From NCBI GenBank assembly GCA_963764805.1, contig CAVXUB010000002.1, forward strand, positions 1-64,000: a stretch of 64,000 nucleotides of DNA, given 5' to 3'. Below are positions 50,894 through 60,685 of this stretch, piece after piece. A program made the translations under genes and the position numbers. Positions within the stretch are counted from its first letter, which is position 1, and every line of letters starts with the position of its first letter. This DNA is from CAVXUB01 sp963764805 (GTDB taxonomy: Bacteria; Actinomycetota; Acidimicrobiia; Acidimicrobiales; Bog-793). Below the pieces are notes generated by a model that made no database searches, was not told the origin of the DNA, and saw only the letters and a program-made list of their open reading frames with translations.

Positions 50894-53800
50894 CTAGAGA
50901 CCGGGGGTGATCGTCCACTCCTGGTTCCAGCCGCCGTTGGAGGCGTACTGGTCGAGGTTGGCGGGGCTCCAGCTGGCGCCGTCGGCGTCCACCACGTAGC
51001 CGCTGTAGGCGTTGGTGATCACGACTGTCGGGCCGAGCAGGTTCTGCTGCACCACGTTCATCGACCACAGCTCGTACGCCGCCCCGACGCAGGGCTCCTG
51101 GACGATGTAGTCGCCTTCGTTGAGGTCGTATCCGGGGAGCGACAGGCACTGCCCCGAGTTCTGGTTGACGATCTCGGCGTAGCCGTTCCCCTCGTCGACG
51201 AAGTACCAGTTCTGGTTGGATCCCGTGTCGGCCCAGTAGTCGATCACGTCCGCGCCGGACGACTGCGACCCGCCCGAGACGTCCATCAGCAGCGGGAGCC
51301 CGGGTATGCCGTTCCAGTTGGGCGTGACCGAGAGGTTGTACGCACCGTCCCAACCGGAGGTGAAGACGCTCTCCAGGGCGTTGAGCACGCTCCAGGCGTC
51401 GGCTCCGATCGCCTGCAGCGTGTTCTGGACGTCCTGGGCGGTGTAGCCCCAGACGTTCTCCAGCACCGAAGCGATCTGGTCGTAGTTGAAGCCGGCGTAC
51501 TGCAGCGCCTCGGAGACTACCGACGACGAGCTCGTGACGTAGGCGATCAGGTCATCGGCGATCTGGGTCGGCGAGAGCGAGAAGGCGTACTCGAGCGCCC
51601 CGGCGATGCTGTCGGCGCTGTACTCCAGCTGGTTGAGCCAGTACGTGACGTTGGTGTCGGCCCAGCCGTAGGCGTACTGGAAGGCGGCGGCCACCTGGTC
51701 GGCGCTTGCGGTCAGCGGCTGCCAGAGCCCTCCGGCTGCGAACGAGTAGTAGAACGACACAGTCCCGAGGTTCTGGCCGACCACGATGATCGAGCCGGTC
51801 CCGGACGCCGACAGCTGCAGGTTGCCCGAGCTGTCGAGGCTGATGCTGCCCGCCAGCGCTCCGCCGATGGAGATGAACGACGGCAGGCCGGCGTCGACCC
51901 AGAGGTTCACGCTGGCGCCGGCGAACGTGGCGATGGCGGTCAGGTCCACATCGGCGTAGAAGGTGAACCCGTCAGAGGCGAACGAGCTCTCGAACTGGAA
52001 CACGAACCCCTGTGGCGAGATGCTCGTGTAGATGTAGACCGGGTCCTGGCCGTCCTGGCCGAAGGACACCGGGCCGAGCATGAACGGGCTGACGCTCATC
52101 GTGCCCGACACCGTCAGCGTCGAAGGGCTCACCTGGTCGTCGAAGGTCACGGTCACGCCGGCGATCACGGCCTGGAAGTCGATGGCGATGCCGGGTGTGA
52201 CCGTCGTCCCGTTGGAGAGCGTGCCGCCGAGTGGGGCCAGCCAGACCCCGGCGTAGTCGATGACGAGGTCGTTCTCGATCGCCTGGTCCTGCGTGATCGT
52301 GAGTGGCAGCAACGCCGGCCCGCCGCTCGCCCCGGGGGCGAGCTGCAGGTTGACGATCGGCGCGGCCAGGTCGAAGTTGACGTCGATGGTGATCGAGGCG
52401 TCGGCCTGCAACCCGATCGGGCCCGAAATCGCCGGCGGGAGGATCACCCCGTCGAGCGAGAAGCCGAACGTCGGCGTCGGGACGCCCGAGTCGAAGGTCA
52501 CCCCCACCGATGCGGCGAACTGGCTGATGGTCAGGTTCGGGATGCCGAAGGCGTTCTGCCAGGGGCACGCCTGGCCGCCGCAGCTTCCCGACAGCGCCAC
52601 GCCGACCTGGATGCTGCCGCTGTCGAGGTTCACCGAGCCTGTCAGGGTCACCATGACGCTTTGCGCAGTCGAGTCGGAGTCCCCGGTGATCGCCGGCACG
52701 TCGAGTGTCGCCACGCCGGCGAACTCGAGGCTGGTCTCCGCTCCGAGGGTGATGGCGATGCTGATCCCGTTCAGGTACAGGTAGAGCGCATTCGGGTCTG
52801 AGGTGTCCTTCGGGTCGCTGGTGAAAAGCAGCAGCCCGGCGTTCCCGTTCCCGAAGCTGAGGTCGAGCTCGACGGTGAACCCCTCCGCCGACAGCGCCGC
52901 CACGGCCTGCACCTGGCTGGGCACCGGGATGCCCCATTGGCGCAAGCTCGCAACCTCGTTGGGGTCGACGTTGTAGGTGAACGAGATGCTGAGCCCCTTG
53001 CGGAGGTGGAATGCGGCCACCTGCGGCAATCCCGGCGGCGGCACGAAGACGGGCACGTCCTCGCTCGACACCCAGACGACTCCCTGACCGTTGAGGCCGG
53101 CTACCCCGAACTGGCTGAGGTCGGGCAGCGACACCGCCCCGATGAAGGCGCCGGTGGAGGAGAAGTCGAGCGCCAGCGTGAGGGCGGGCGTGGAGGCGTA
53201 GGTGGCCGTGGCGGTGCCCGTCACCGAGAAGGCGTTGGAGGCGGTGTCCCCGCTCACGACCAGCTGCACGCCGCCGATGGTGAACAGCGGGCTGCCGAAG
53301 CCGAGGCTGCCCGTGGCCGCCGTGGTCGTCGTGTAGAAGGTCGACCCGAGAGCCACACAAGCGTTGGCGGGCAGGGTCAGCGCGGAGGCGCCGAGGATGT
53401 TGTAGGTGAGGTTCCCCGCCACTTCCAGCCAGCTGTCGCCTGCCACCAAGCCGTTGCAGTTGACATCAGAGCCGGGGGCAGCGTTCGTGAGCGTGAAGCC
53501 GCTGAGCGCCATCGAAGCATTTGCTCCCGGAACCCACGTGGCGCCGGTAGGAGCGGTGGCGGTGAGCTTCATGCCGACCGTGCCGGCTTTCAGCGTGAAG
53601 GTACCGCTGAAGGCTGGGCTGATCACGAGGCCGCTGATCGGCTGCCAGTTGGTCTCGCTGCCGGTCGCACGCAGGGTCCAGGAGGCGATGTTGGAGATGG
53701 ATCCGGTGACGGTCAGCGAGATGCTCGCCGGCGTGCCGGCTGCGACAACTGCTGTGCCGCTGACTGCCAGCGACCCGGAGTGCAACGTGACCGTGCCGGT

Positions 53801-55746
53801 CTGGAAGGTGCTGTCGGTGGTGAGAGCCGTCCCTGCCGGGATCGTGCCCTTCGGGCTGAACGAGGCAGTTGTCGACGTCGCGCTGAGGGACAACGCCTTG
53901 CCGAAGACCGAGATGCCTACCTTGAGCGTTGCCTTGTAGGACGTCGCCGTCGACGTGTTGGCCTTGGCGATCGTCACGGTGAGGCTTGCGCTCTCGCCGC
54001 CTGCTGCCGTGCCTGTCGACGTGAGCGAGAGGGAGTTCGTCTTCTCGGTGATGGCGAGCTTGGTCGTCTTCAGCGCCAACGCCGCATCGCCGGTCGGCAG
54101 CTTCACGGTCACCTTGGAGGGCGCCCCGGTGCTGACGGTGAGGACGCCGTTCGAAAGGCTCCCGCTGAGCGTCGTCGAGGTGCCGAGGGGCAAGCCGAGG
54201 GTCTTGGTGAGGTAGGAGAGGACCGCGGCCGAGACCTTGTAGGTGCCGGTCGTGGTGGTGGCGGTCGTGCCGGTGGTGCTGGTGGCGGCGGCGGGCGCAG
54301 CGGCGGGCGCGGCGGGTGCCGGAACGGCGAGCGACGACCAAATCGATGCGCTCGTCGCGATCTCGAGGGCCTTGCCGGCGAACGACAGCGATGCTTGACC
54401 CTCGGAGGTGGCGGCGGTGCCGGTGATCGTGCCTGCCAGCTGATGCTGCTCGATCTGGAGCCTCCCGCCGAGCGAGAAGCCCCGATCGTGCCGGCGCCGA
54501 AACGGAACCCGCTGCCGCTCCCGGACGCCGTCAAGGTTGCGGTCCCGGCGGCGAGATCGAGGTCCACTGCGCCGGTCCCGACCAGGGCTCCGCCCTCTCC
54601 GCCGGAGACGGCGATGCGGCCCTCGGCGTCGGCGCGGGGGCTCCCGGCGACGTCGCTGTAGGTGACGGAGCGCACGAGCTCGGACGTCCACGGGAGCGGG
54701 CTCCAGGTGGTTGGAGCGTCGTCCGTCAGCGTGAACGAGACACGGCCCGAGCTGTCGGTGACGGCGCCGGCGAAGGTGCCCACCGCGTCGAGGCCACCTT
54801 CCAGCGCCAGTGACTGGCGGGTCGTGGCGGCGTCGAGGGTCCACTGCCGAGCGTCCGTGACGGTGCCGCGGAGGTTCGCCTCGACAGTGGCGCCGGCCGA
54901 ACCGATCCGGGCGCTGCCTGCGATCTCGAAACCGCTCCCCGACGAGTAGCTCACATGTGTCCCGCCGGCGAGCCGGACGTCGGAGCTGAGGGTGATCGGG
55001 GCCGTGTCATATCCCGAGGCGGAGAAGGTCAGCCGCCCACCGGACGTTGCGACGGGGCCGTCGAAAGCCACCTTGCCACCGAGCACGCCGACCACCGGCA
55101 TCACGAACGTGCCGTGGTAGCTGCCCGTGGTCGAGGTGGCGGCGGACGGGATGGAGATGTCGAGGGTGGTGGCGGTGCCCGAGGCGCTCGTGGCGGCGAC
55201 CGTGAGCAAGCCGGTCTTCATGTCCTCGACCAGCTGAGTCTTCGTGAACACGGGGGCGGCATCGCCGGCCGGCAGGCCGAAGTCGATCCTCGGGCCGCTG
55301 GTCACCGCGACGACGTAGTCGCCATAGGTGCCTCCGCTCAGGTGGGCCGACGACACTGGAAGGCCCAGGTCGTGGCGCAGGAAGGAGAGCACGGCGCCGG
55401 AGACTGTGAACGAGCCCAACCGGGCCGTCGATGTGCTGTCCGGCCCCTCGTGCCGGGCCTTGGAGGTCCTGCTGGCCTGCATCGAGGCAGCGTCGAGCGC
55501 CCGACGGATGCTGGCGCCGAACGGGTCCGCCGGCGCGTGGACAGACCGTCCGTGGAGAGAGGGTCCGTGGAGTGCGTCGGCAACGGAGGCGCCCGGCGTG
55601 TGCGCATGCGGCGCCCTCGGCGAGACGGCTGAGGCTACGGAAGTCGGGACCGCGGCAGCCAGCACTGTGGCACCTGCGAGTGTGATCAGGAATGCGTGGG
55701 CGAGTCGTCTGCGCCGGCGCTCGCTCGTCCTGTCTGGCGGTGGCAT
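50894..55746 (-). CDS. Giant secreted protein with ricin-type lectin C-terminus, one frameshift
   Basis: About 1,617 residues. A basic signal peptide (RRRRRLAHAFLITLAGATVLAAAVP) opens it. Two related modules follow: SFTVSGAVLSFLRHDLGLPVSS and TYKVSAAVLSYLTKTLGLPLG, each leading to a G-D-A-A block. The middle is Thr/Ser-rich beta sheet. Residues about 1,345-1,470 are helices repeating every 14-15 residues (SADSIAGALEYAFSLS, YDQIASVLENVWGYT, AQDVQNTLQAIGAD). The last 130 residues are a ricin-B-like lectin (NQNSGQCLSLPGYD, QNWYFVDEG, NQEWTITPG). A two-base change in a C run at 54480-54483 breaks the frame. Start ATG 55746 has AAGGAG. Role: probable cell-surface or released carbohydrate-binding protein. 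Confidence 0.75.
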
Positions 55747-55856
55747 GGTTCTCCTTGGCTCTGTTTGTCGGTCGGGGAATCCCCTCACGGACATGCTGCG
55801 GAGAAAACACCTCAGCCACCAGGCACGCGACCCTCAGCTCACCCTCATTTTCGAGA

Positions 55857-56349
55857 TCAACCCGTCAGCAGCACTATCTGGTGATCCACGACGGCGCCGT
55901 CTTCCAGGCGCAGCCGTCCGTAGGAGGCGAACGGCTGGCGCCTGCGCTGGGTCGGCGAGCCCGGGTTGAAGAGTCGCTGCCCTCCTGCGCCGACGTCGTC
56001 GACGGGTACGTGGCTGTGGCCGAACACGACCAGCTGAGCGCTCGGGAAGCGGCGGGCGAGGCGTTCCGCACGCCCTTGGCGTCGGCCGCTGTCATGGACG
56101 ATCGCCACAGTCACTCCGGCGAGGTCGACGAGGGCGGTCTCGGGCAGCTCGCCCTGCAGCTCCCGGTCGTTGTTGCCGAGGACGGCATGAACCGTCGACA
56201 GCTCGTCGGAGCTCGGCGAGTGCCTGGCGCGACATGATGTCGCCGGCGTGGATCACGGCGTCGCAGGACGCCAGTTCCGCCAGCAGCTGTCCCGGAAGCC
56301 GCGAGATCCCGGCCCGCAGGTGGGTGTCGGCGACCACGGTTATCTGCAC
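55857..56349 (-). CDS. YfcE/MJ0936-type metallophosphoesterase, frameshifted
   Basis: About 164 residues when repaired. Metal-site motifs in order: VVADTHL (D-x-H), VIHAGDIM (G-D), then after the shift VLGNNDREL (G-N-N-D) and VFGHSHVPVDD (G-H-x-H). An extra C near 56205 separates the halves; repair gives LAELDELSTVHAVLGNND. Relatives hydrolyse phosphodiesters with two metal ions. The protein ends with NPGSPTQRRRQPFASYG, a conserved family block. Start GTG at 56349. It lies 32 bases after the stop of the response regulator gene on the same strand. Confidence 0.75.
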
Positions 56350-56381
56350 GGCGAGGTCCCAGCGTGTCCGCGAAGGGGCCG

Positions 56382-57035
56382 CTAGCGGCCGGCCAGCCCG
56401 TGGCGGTGCGCGTAGGCGGCCGCCTGCGCCCGGTCGCGGCTGCCGGTCTTGGCAAATATCCGGTTGACATGGGTCTTCACCGTCGCCTCGCCGACGTACA
56501 GCCGCCCGGCGATCTCCGAGTTCGAGCATCCCTCGGCGATCAGGGACAACACCTCCCCCTCCCGCTCGGTGAGCCCGTCCGGGAGCTCAGCAGGACGCCC
56601 GGGCCGCCGCATCGCCGCCTCCACCAGCCGCGCCCGCACCGCCTCGTCGAGCACCGCCTGGCCCGATGCTGCCGCCTCGATCGCTCGGGCGATGTCGGCG
56701 CGACCGGCGTCCTTGGTGAGGTAGGAGGTGGCGCCCGCCCCGAGCGCCGAGAAGATCGACTCGTCGTCGGCGTAGGTGGTGAGGACCACGACCTTCGTCT
56801 CCGGGAGCCGCGCGCAGATGAGCCCGGTCGCCTCGGTCCCGTCCATCACCGGCATCCGCAGGTCCATCAGCACGACGTCGGGACGTTCCTGCTCGGCGAC
56901 CGCCACCGCCTCCGCTCCGTCGCCGGCGGTACCCACCACCTCCACCCCGGGGATGGTGGAGACGATCGTGGCCATCCCCTCGCGCACCGCTCGCTGGTCG
57001 TCGACCACGAGCACACGGATCGGCAGATCGGTCAC
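56382..57035 (-). CDS. NarL/FixJ-type response regulator
   Basis: A 217-residue regulator. Residues 5-120 are a receiver domain (IRVLVVDDQRAVREGMATIV; phosphoacceptor Asp58 in VVLMDLRMP; Lys108-type residue in YLTKDAG). Residues 150-212 are a LuxR helix-turn-helix (LTEREGEVLSLIAEGCSNSEIAGRLYV, TVKTHVNRIFAKTGSRDR). The start overlaps the kinase stop (ATGA), so the pair is cotranslated. It should activate genes when phosphorylated by the upstream kinase; the targets are unknown. Confidence 0.9.
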   Translation of the reverse strand: MTDLPIRVLVVDDQRAVREGMATIVSTIPGVEVVGTAGDGAEAVAVAEQERPDVVLMDLRMPVMDGTEATGLICARLPETKVVVLTTYADDESIFSALGAGATSYLTKDAGRADIARAIEAAASGQAVLDEAVRARLVEAAMRRPGRPAELPDGLTEREGEVLSLIAEGCSNSEIAGRLYVGEATVKTHVNRIFAKTGSRDRAQAAAYAHRHGLAGR

Positions 57036-58150
57036 AGCGGCAGTCTTGCCTCCACCCGCCAGCCCTCGCCTGCCGGTCCGGCCTCCACCCCGCCGCCGAG
57101 CAGGCGAAGCCGTTCCCTGATCCCCTCGAGGCCGTAGCCGGAGCCGGAGCGGGCGATGGGGCCGGGCGGTTGGCTCGGTCGGCCGTTTCGGACGCTGACG
57201 GACACGGTCTCGTCGGAGAAGTCGAGATGGACCTGGAGAGGGGCTCCCGGGGCGTGTTTGGCGGCGTTGGTCAATGCTTCCTGCACGACTCGAAACAATC
57301 CCAGCGTCGCCTCGGGCCCGACCTCCCTCTCACGGCCCTCGATCGTCAGCTCGGCTCCCCGCAGCTCGCAGAGCTTGCAGACCTGGGTGGCTAGCGGTTC
57401 GGCGTCGTCGCGAAGGGCGCGCACCGCCCGCCTTGCCTCGACGAGACCGTCGGCGGCGAGCGAGCGAGTCTGGGAGAGCCCGTCCTTTAGGAACTCGGGC
57501 GCACCGGGGGTGGTCTCGAGGCGGGCGCCGAGCGCCTCCAGCTGCACGGTGAGGGCGCCGAGAGTGTGGGCGAGCACGTCGTGAACCTCGCGCGCCAGGC
57601 GATTGCGCTCGGCGAGGATCTCCGCCCGCTCGCGCTCGACGGCGACGAGCGCCTCCTGCCTGGCAGCCTCGACGTTCTGCCTGCGGGCGAGGCCGAGTAT
57701 CAGACCGGCGCTGGCGGAGGCGAGCCCTCCCACGATGACGCCGGTCACCTCGCCGGAGGAGGCCGCCTGCGTGATCGCCAGGGCCGTCGGGCCGAGGGCG
57801 GCGACCGCGGCGGCTCTTTTGATCTCGAGGTTCATCGCAGCGGTGACGGCGGCCGCTCCCACGAACACGAGGCCGAGAGGCGCGAAGGCTGCGACGGCGC
57901 CGCCCGCCAGCGCCATCCATCCGACTGCCAGCAGCTGGCCGCGGCTCCAGCGCCCTGCGAAGTTCGCCCAGACGAGCCAGCAGGGGACGATCGAGGCGAC
58001 CAGCACCCAGACAGCAAGGTGCGCCCCGGTTGCTCCGGGACGCACCTCTGTCGAGATCCCCCATCCGAGCAGGCCGAGACCCGCCACCCGGATCAGCGAA
58101 GTGAGCAGCGTGCCGCCGCGGACCCGCCGAAAGCTAAGACCAGTTAGCAC
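57032..58150 (-). CDS. Sensor histidine kinase (HisKA_3 type)
   Basis: A 372-residue membrane kinase. About five helices fill residues 10-155 (GLGLLGWGISTEVRPG, LVASIVPCWLVWANFAG, FAPLGLVFVGAAAVTAAM); LAREVHDVLAHTLGALTVQLE holds the phosphoacceptor His near residue 190; the ATPase has FRVVQEALTNAAKHAPG (N box) and GSGYGLEGIRERLRLLGG. It senses a membrane or envelope signal, unknown. GTG 58150 is chosen, overlapping the end of the upstream membrane-protein gene by 17 bases. Confidence 0.85.
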   Translation of the reverse strand: MLTGLSFRRVRGGTLLTSLIRVAGLGLLGWGISTEVRPGATGAHLAVWVLVASIVPCWLVWANFAGRWSRGQLLAVGWMALAGGAVAAFAPLGLVFVGAAAVTAAMNLEIKRAAAVAALGPTALAITQAASSGEVTGVIVGGLASASAGLILGLARRQNVEAARQEALVAVERERAEILAERNRLAREVHDVLAHTLGALTVQLEALGARLETTPGAPEFLKDGLSQTRSLAADGLVEARRAVRALRDDAEPLATQVCKLCELRGAELTIEGREREVGPEATLGLFRVVQEALTNAAKHAPGAPLQVHLDFSDETVSVSVRNGRPSQPPGPIARSGSGYGLEGIRERLRLLGGGVEAGPAGEGWRVEARLPL

Positions 58151-58751
58151 TGGGCTCCATGATCGCGTGGCTGCCGGCAGCGTGGCCGCTGGCAACGACG
58201 GCGGAGGCAGCGATTGCGGGAGCAGCGCCGGCGGGGGCAGCGCCGGGCATTGACCGACCGACGAGCGTTAGCCGGCGGTAGCGGACGGCGATCACGGCGG
58301 TCCGGCAGACGACCTCGGCGAGGGCCATCAGCACGAGGGCTGCCACCCACGTGTTCCCGCTCGTGATGTGGTGGGCGATGCTGAAGCGGGCGATCGCCGG
58401 CTGGCCGCCGTGGGAGGCGTACAGCGAGAAGGCGAGGCGTGCGCCGACACCGAGCACCCAGAGGATCGCCGCCGCGATGCCTGCCTTTGCCATTGCGGCG
58501 CCGCCCACGCCCCGGAAGACGCGGGTGGTGAGGCCGCAGGTCGTTCCCAGGCTGGCCCCTGCCACCAGACCGGTGGCGACGAGCTCCAGGTTGCCCGCGC
58601 CGCCGGGGATCCCGTGCAGGAACCGGACCGCTACATAGCCGACGATTGCGAGAGGGAGCAGGATCGAGTGCAGGCTGAGCCGGCGCCCACGGATCTGCAT
58701 GATGACGAGGGCGATGAGCGCCCCGTTGAGGAGGTAATCGGTGATTGGCAT
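58134..58751 (-). CDS. Multi-pass membrane protein of a two-component operon
   Basis: A 205-residue protein with about five helices (ITDYLLNGALIALVIMQIRG, LPLAIVGYVAVRFLHGIPG, LVATGLVAGASLGTTCGL, AMAKAGIAAAILWVLGVGARLAFSLYAS, TWVAALVLMALAEVVCRTAV). I do not recognise the family for certain. It is the first gene of the operon membrane protein-histidine kinase-response regulator and overlaps the kinase start, so it may be an accessory sensor or a target. ATG 58751 is used; the track upstream is noncoding in character. The C-terminal tail is Ala/Gly-rich. Confidence 0.65.
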   Translation of the reverse strand: MPITDYLLNGALIALVIMQIRGRRLSLHSILLPLAIVGYVAVRFLHGIPGGAGNLELVATGLVAGASLGTTCGLTTRVFRGVGGAAMAKAGIAAAILWVLGVGARLAFSLYASHGGQPAIARFSIAHHITSGNTWVAALVLMALAEVVCRTAVIAVRYRRLTLVGRSMPGAAPAGAAPAIAASAVVASGHAAGSHAIMEPSANWS

Positions 58752-59032
58752 GTGGACAGTGTCCGCTTGCAGCGCCTCCCTGTCGTCAACCGGGGGGTTG
58801 AGCGCAGGGTTGATCGATCTCCACCCGCCCTCGGTTCCGTCTTCGCCGCCTTGCCTGGCGTCGCCGCCAGCTCTCAGGGCGCGCCCGCCGGGCACGGATG
58901 GTACGGATGGTCAGAAACGACCAATATCTGGTCGGTTTCGCCCATCGGTAACTTCGACTCCTCCGAGTTGCTCGCCGGCCACTCCGATGGGCTGCGGCGG
59001 ATGCGGGAGCAGGTGCGGGTGAGAGCTGCCGG
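58752..59032. other. Gap between two leftward genes, with an inverted repeat
   Basis: No gene is apparent. Bases 58918-58934 are CGACCA-ATATC-TGGTCG, a perfect 6-base-arm inverted repeat flanked by AAA and TTT-type bases, a candidate operator for the two-component operon, whose first gene starts about 170 bases to the left. A GGTACGGATGGTACGGATGG-like direct doubling (GGTACGGAT near 58896 and 58900) lies beside it. Confidence 0.3.
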
Positions 59033-60553
59033 TCAGCCGGCCTTGCGGCGGGTGGCTGACCGGGTATCCGCCCCTCCGTCGCCTACTGCCCTGAGCACGG
59101 CCGGGCTGCGAAGGGCGCTCCACAAAGGAGGCGAGTCCCAAGCCGGCTCGCCGTCGTCGGTCCAGCGGTCGAGATCTGGCACCTGCAGGCGCCCACCGCC
59201 GAGCACGAAGACGACGACCGCCAGCACGGCGCCGGCCGCCGCCAGCCCGAGGCAGATGTAGCAGGCGGTCTCGATGCCGAGCGAATGCGACACCGCAATC
59301 ACACCGGCGAGGAAGACGAGAACCGGTGCCAGCATGAAGGCCGTCACGCCCCGAAGCAGCTCGATCAGGGCGAAGATCCTCTGTATCTGCGCCGATCTCA
59401 GTGACAGACCTGCCATGAACAGAGCAGGCGAGACGGACGCGCCGACGCCGAGCCCGATCAGCCCCGTCGATACAGCTACCAACGCCTCGTCCCGCCCGGC
59501 GACAGCCACTGCCGAAGTGGCGGCCCCGGCAGCGAGCACGACCGCTCCCGCTATCGCCAGCACCGGCGTGAACCTCGTCCTGAACAGGAGTCCGAAGACC
59601 GCTGCCATGACGACGGCGCCCCCGAGCTCGGGCAGGAAGAGGATCGCCGTACGCCCCGGCGGCTCAGCAGTCTTCAGGCCGATCAGCAGCAGCGCCATCA
59701 GCCCGAAACCGGCAGCGCTCGCCAGCATCGCGAGCAGGATCCCTGTGACGGGGAAGGTGGTCGCCGCCTGGCGGACCGGCATCAGCGGCTCGCTCGTCCT
59801 GTGCTGATGGACGATCAGCGTGGTCACCGCCGCCACCCCCACGATGGCGAGAGTGAGAGCAGCGGGTGTGGCGTGCTTGACCGCCTCCAGCAACCCGGCG
59901 CCGATGAACGCCGTCGCGCATCCGACTGCTGCCAACGACTGGGCGACGACGTCCCAAGGGGCACCACGGTCAGCCGGCGGGTCGTCCTCGAAGTTGAGCA
60001 CTCCGACCAGCAGTGCCAGCGCCGCCAGCCCCGCCACCGCCCAGAACAGAGGCCGCCACAGCTGCGCCGCCGCCTCGAGTGCGCCCACCGACGGCCCCGC
60101 CGCCACTGCCCCGAAGATGCAGAGGTTCATGACGGCTGCGGTGACCGGCATCTTGCGGGCGGGCCAGGCGGCGACGAGCGGTGGCACTGCGGCGATCAGC
60201 ATCAGGCTCGTGCAGAGCCCTTCAACCACGAACGCCGGCGCGAACACGTCTCCCGAGGGGGCCGAGGCGCTGGCGACCGACGACCCGACGAAGAGCACCA
60301 GGTAGACGAGCAGCAACCGTCGCGCCGGCAGGTGGGTGGCGAGCTGGACGGCGAGCACGGTGCCGAACGCATAGGCGCCGTCAGCCAGCGCCACGGTCAG
60401 GTCGAAGGCCCCCTGGCTCATGCCGAGGCTCTTCGCCATCGAGTCGCCGAGAGGCAGCACAGCGGCGGCGACCAGCAAGAACGGCACGAGCGCCAGCACC
60501 ACCAAGGCGACGGCCGCGGGGTAGCTGCCGGCGAGCGGTCCTCGACGCGACAT
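59033..60553 (-). CDS. MFS transporter, DHA2-like
   Basis: A 506-residue transporter with about fourteen hydrophobic helices: AVALVVLALVPFLLVAAAVLP first, LVYLVLFVGSSVASASAP, WRPLFWAVAGLAALALLVGVL and, in the second half, VFGLLFRTRFTPVLAIAGAV. The layout suits the drug:H+ antiporter-2 group. Substrate unknown. The C-terminal 45 residues are soluble. ATG 60553 is preferred; an in-frame ATG farther up adds 20 residues. The gene is divergent from the pyrimidine-degradation cluster, with 132 bases between, so it may export or import a related compound. Confidence 0.75.
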   Translation of the reverse strand: MSRRGPLAGSYPAAVALVVLALVPFLLVAAAVLPLGDSMAKSLGMSQGAFDLTVALADGAYAFGTVLAVQLATHLPARRLLLVYLVLFVGSSVASASAPSGDVFAPAFVVEGLCTSLMLIAAVPPLVAAWPARKMPVTAAVMNLCIFGAVAAGPSVGALEAAAQLWRPLFWAVAGLAALALLVGVLNFEDDPPADRGAPWDVVAQSLAAVGCATAFIGAGLLEAVKHATPAALTLAIVGVAAVTTLIVHQHRTSEPLMPVRQAATTFPVTGILLAMLASAAGFGLMALLLIGLKTAEPPGRTAILFLPELGGAVVMAAVFGLLFRTRFTPVLAIAGAVVLAAGAATSAVAVAGRDEALVAVSTGLIGLGVGASVSPALFMAGLSLRSAQIQRIFALIELLRGVTAFMLAPVLVFLAGVIAVSHSLGIETACYICLGLAAAGAVLAVVVFVLGGGRLQVPDLDRWTDDGEPAWDSPPLWSALRSPAVLRAVGDGGADTRSATRRKAG

Positions 60554-60685
60554 CGCGAAACGATGCCCACATCTCCGTCCCGCCAATCCGCGGAGGGCCG
60601 AGTCCCGCGACATCGAGGGGTGATGCCGGATTAGGTTGCAACCAGGATCGAGCTCGCCCCCCGAGGGCGGCAGGAGGTGACGGTC

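Noticed and set aside
50828..54661. Very long open frames on the plus strand (650 and 570 codons) across the giant protein
   Set aside because: They are the antisense of a protein with signal peptide, internal module duplication and lectin domain. Their translations are Arg/Glu/Gly/Val-rich without domains, as expected from high-GC opposite strands.
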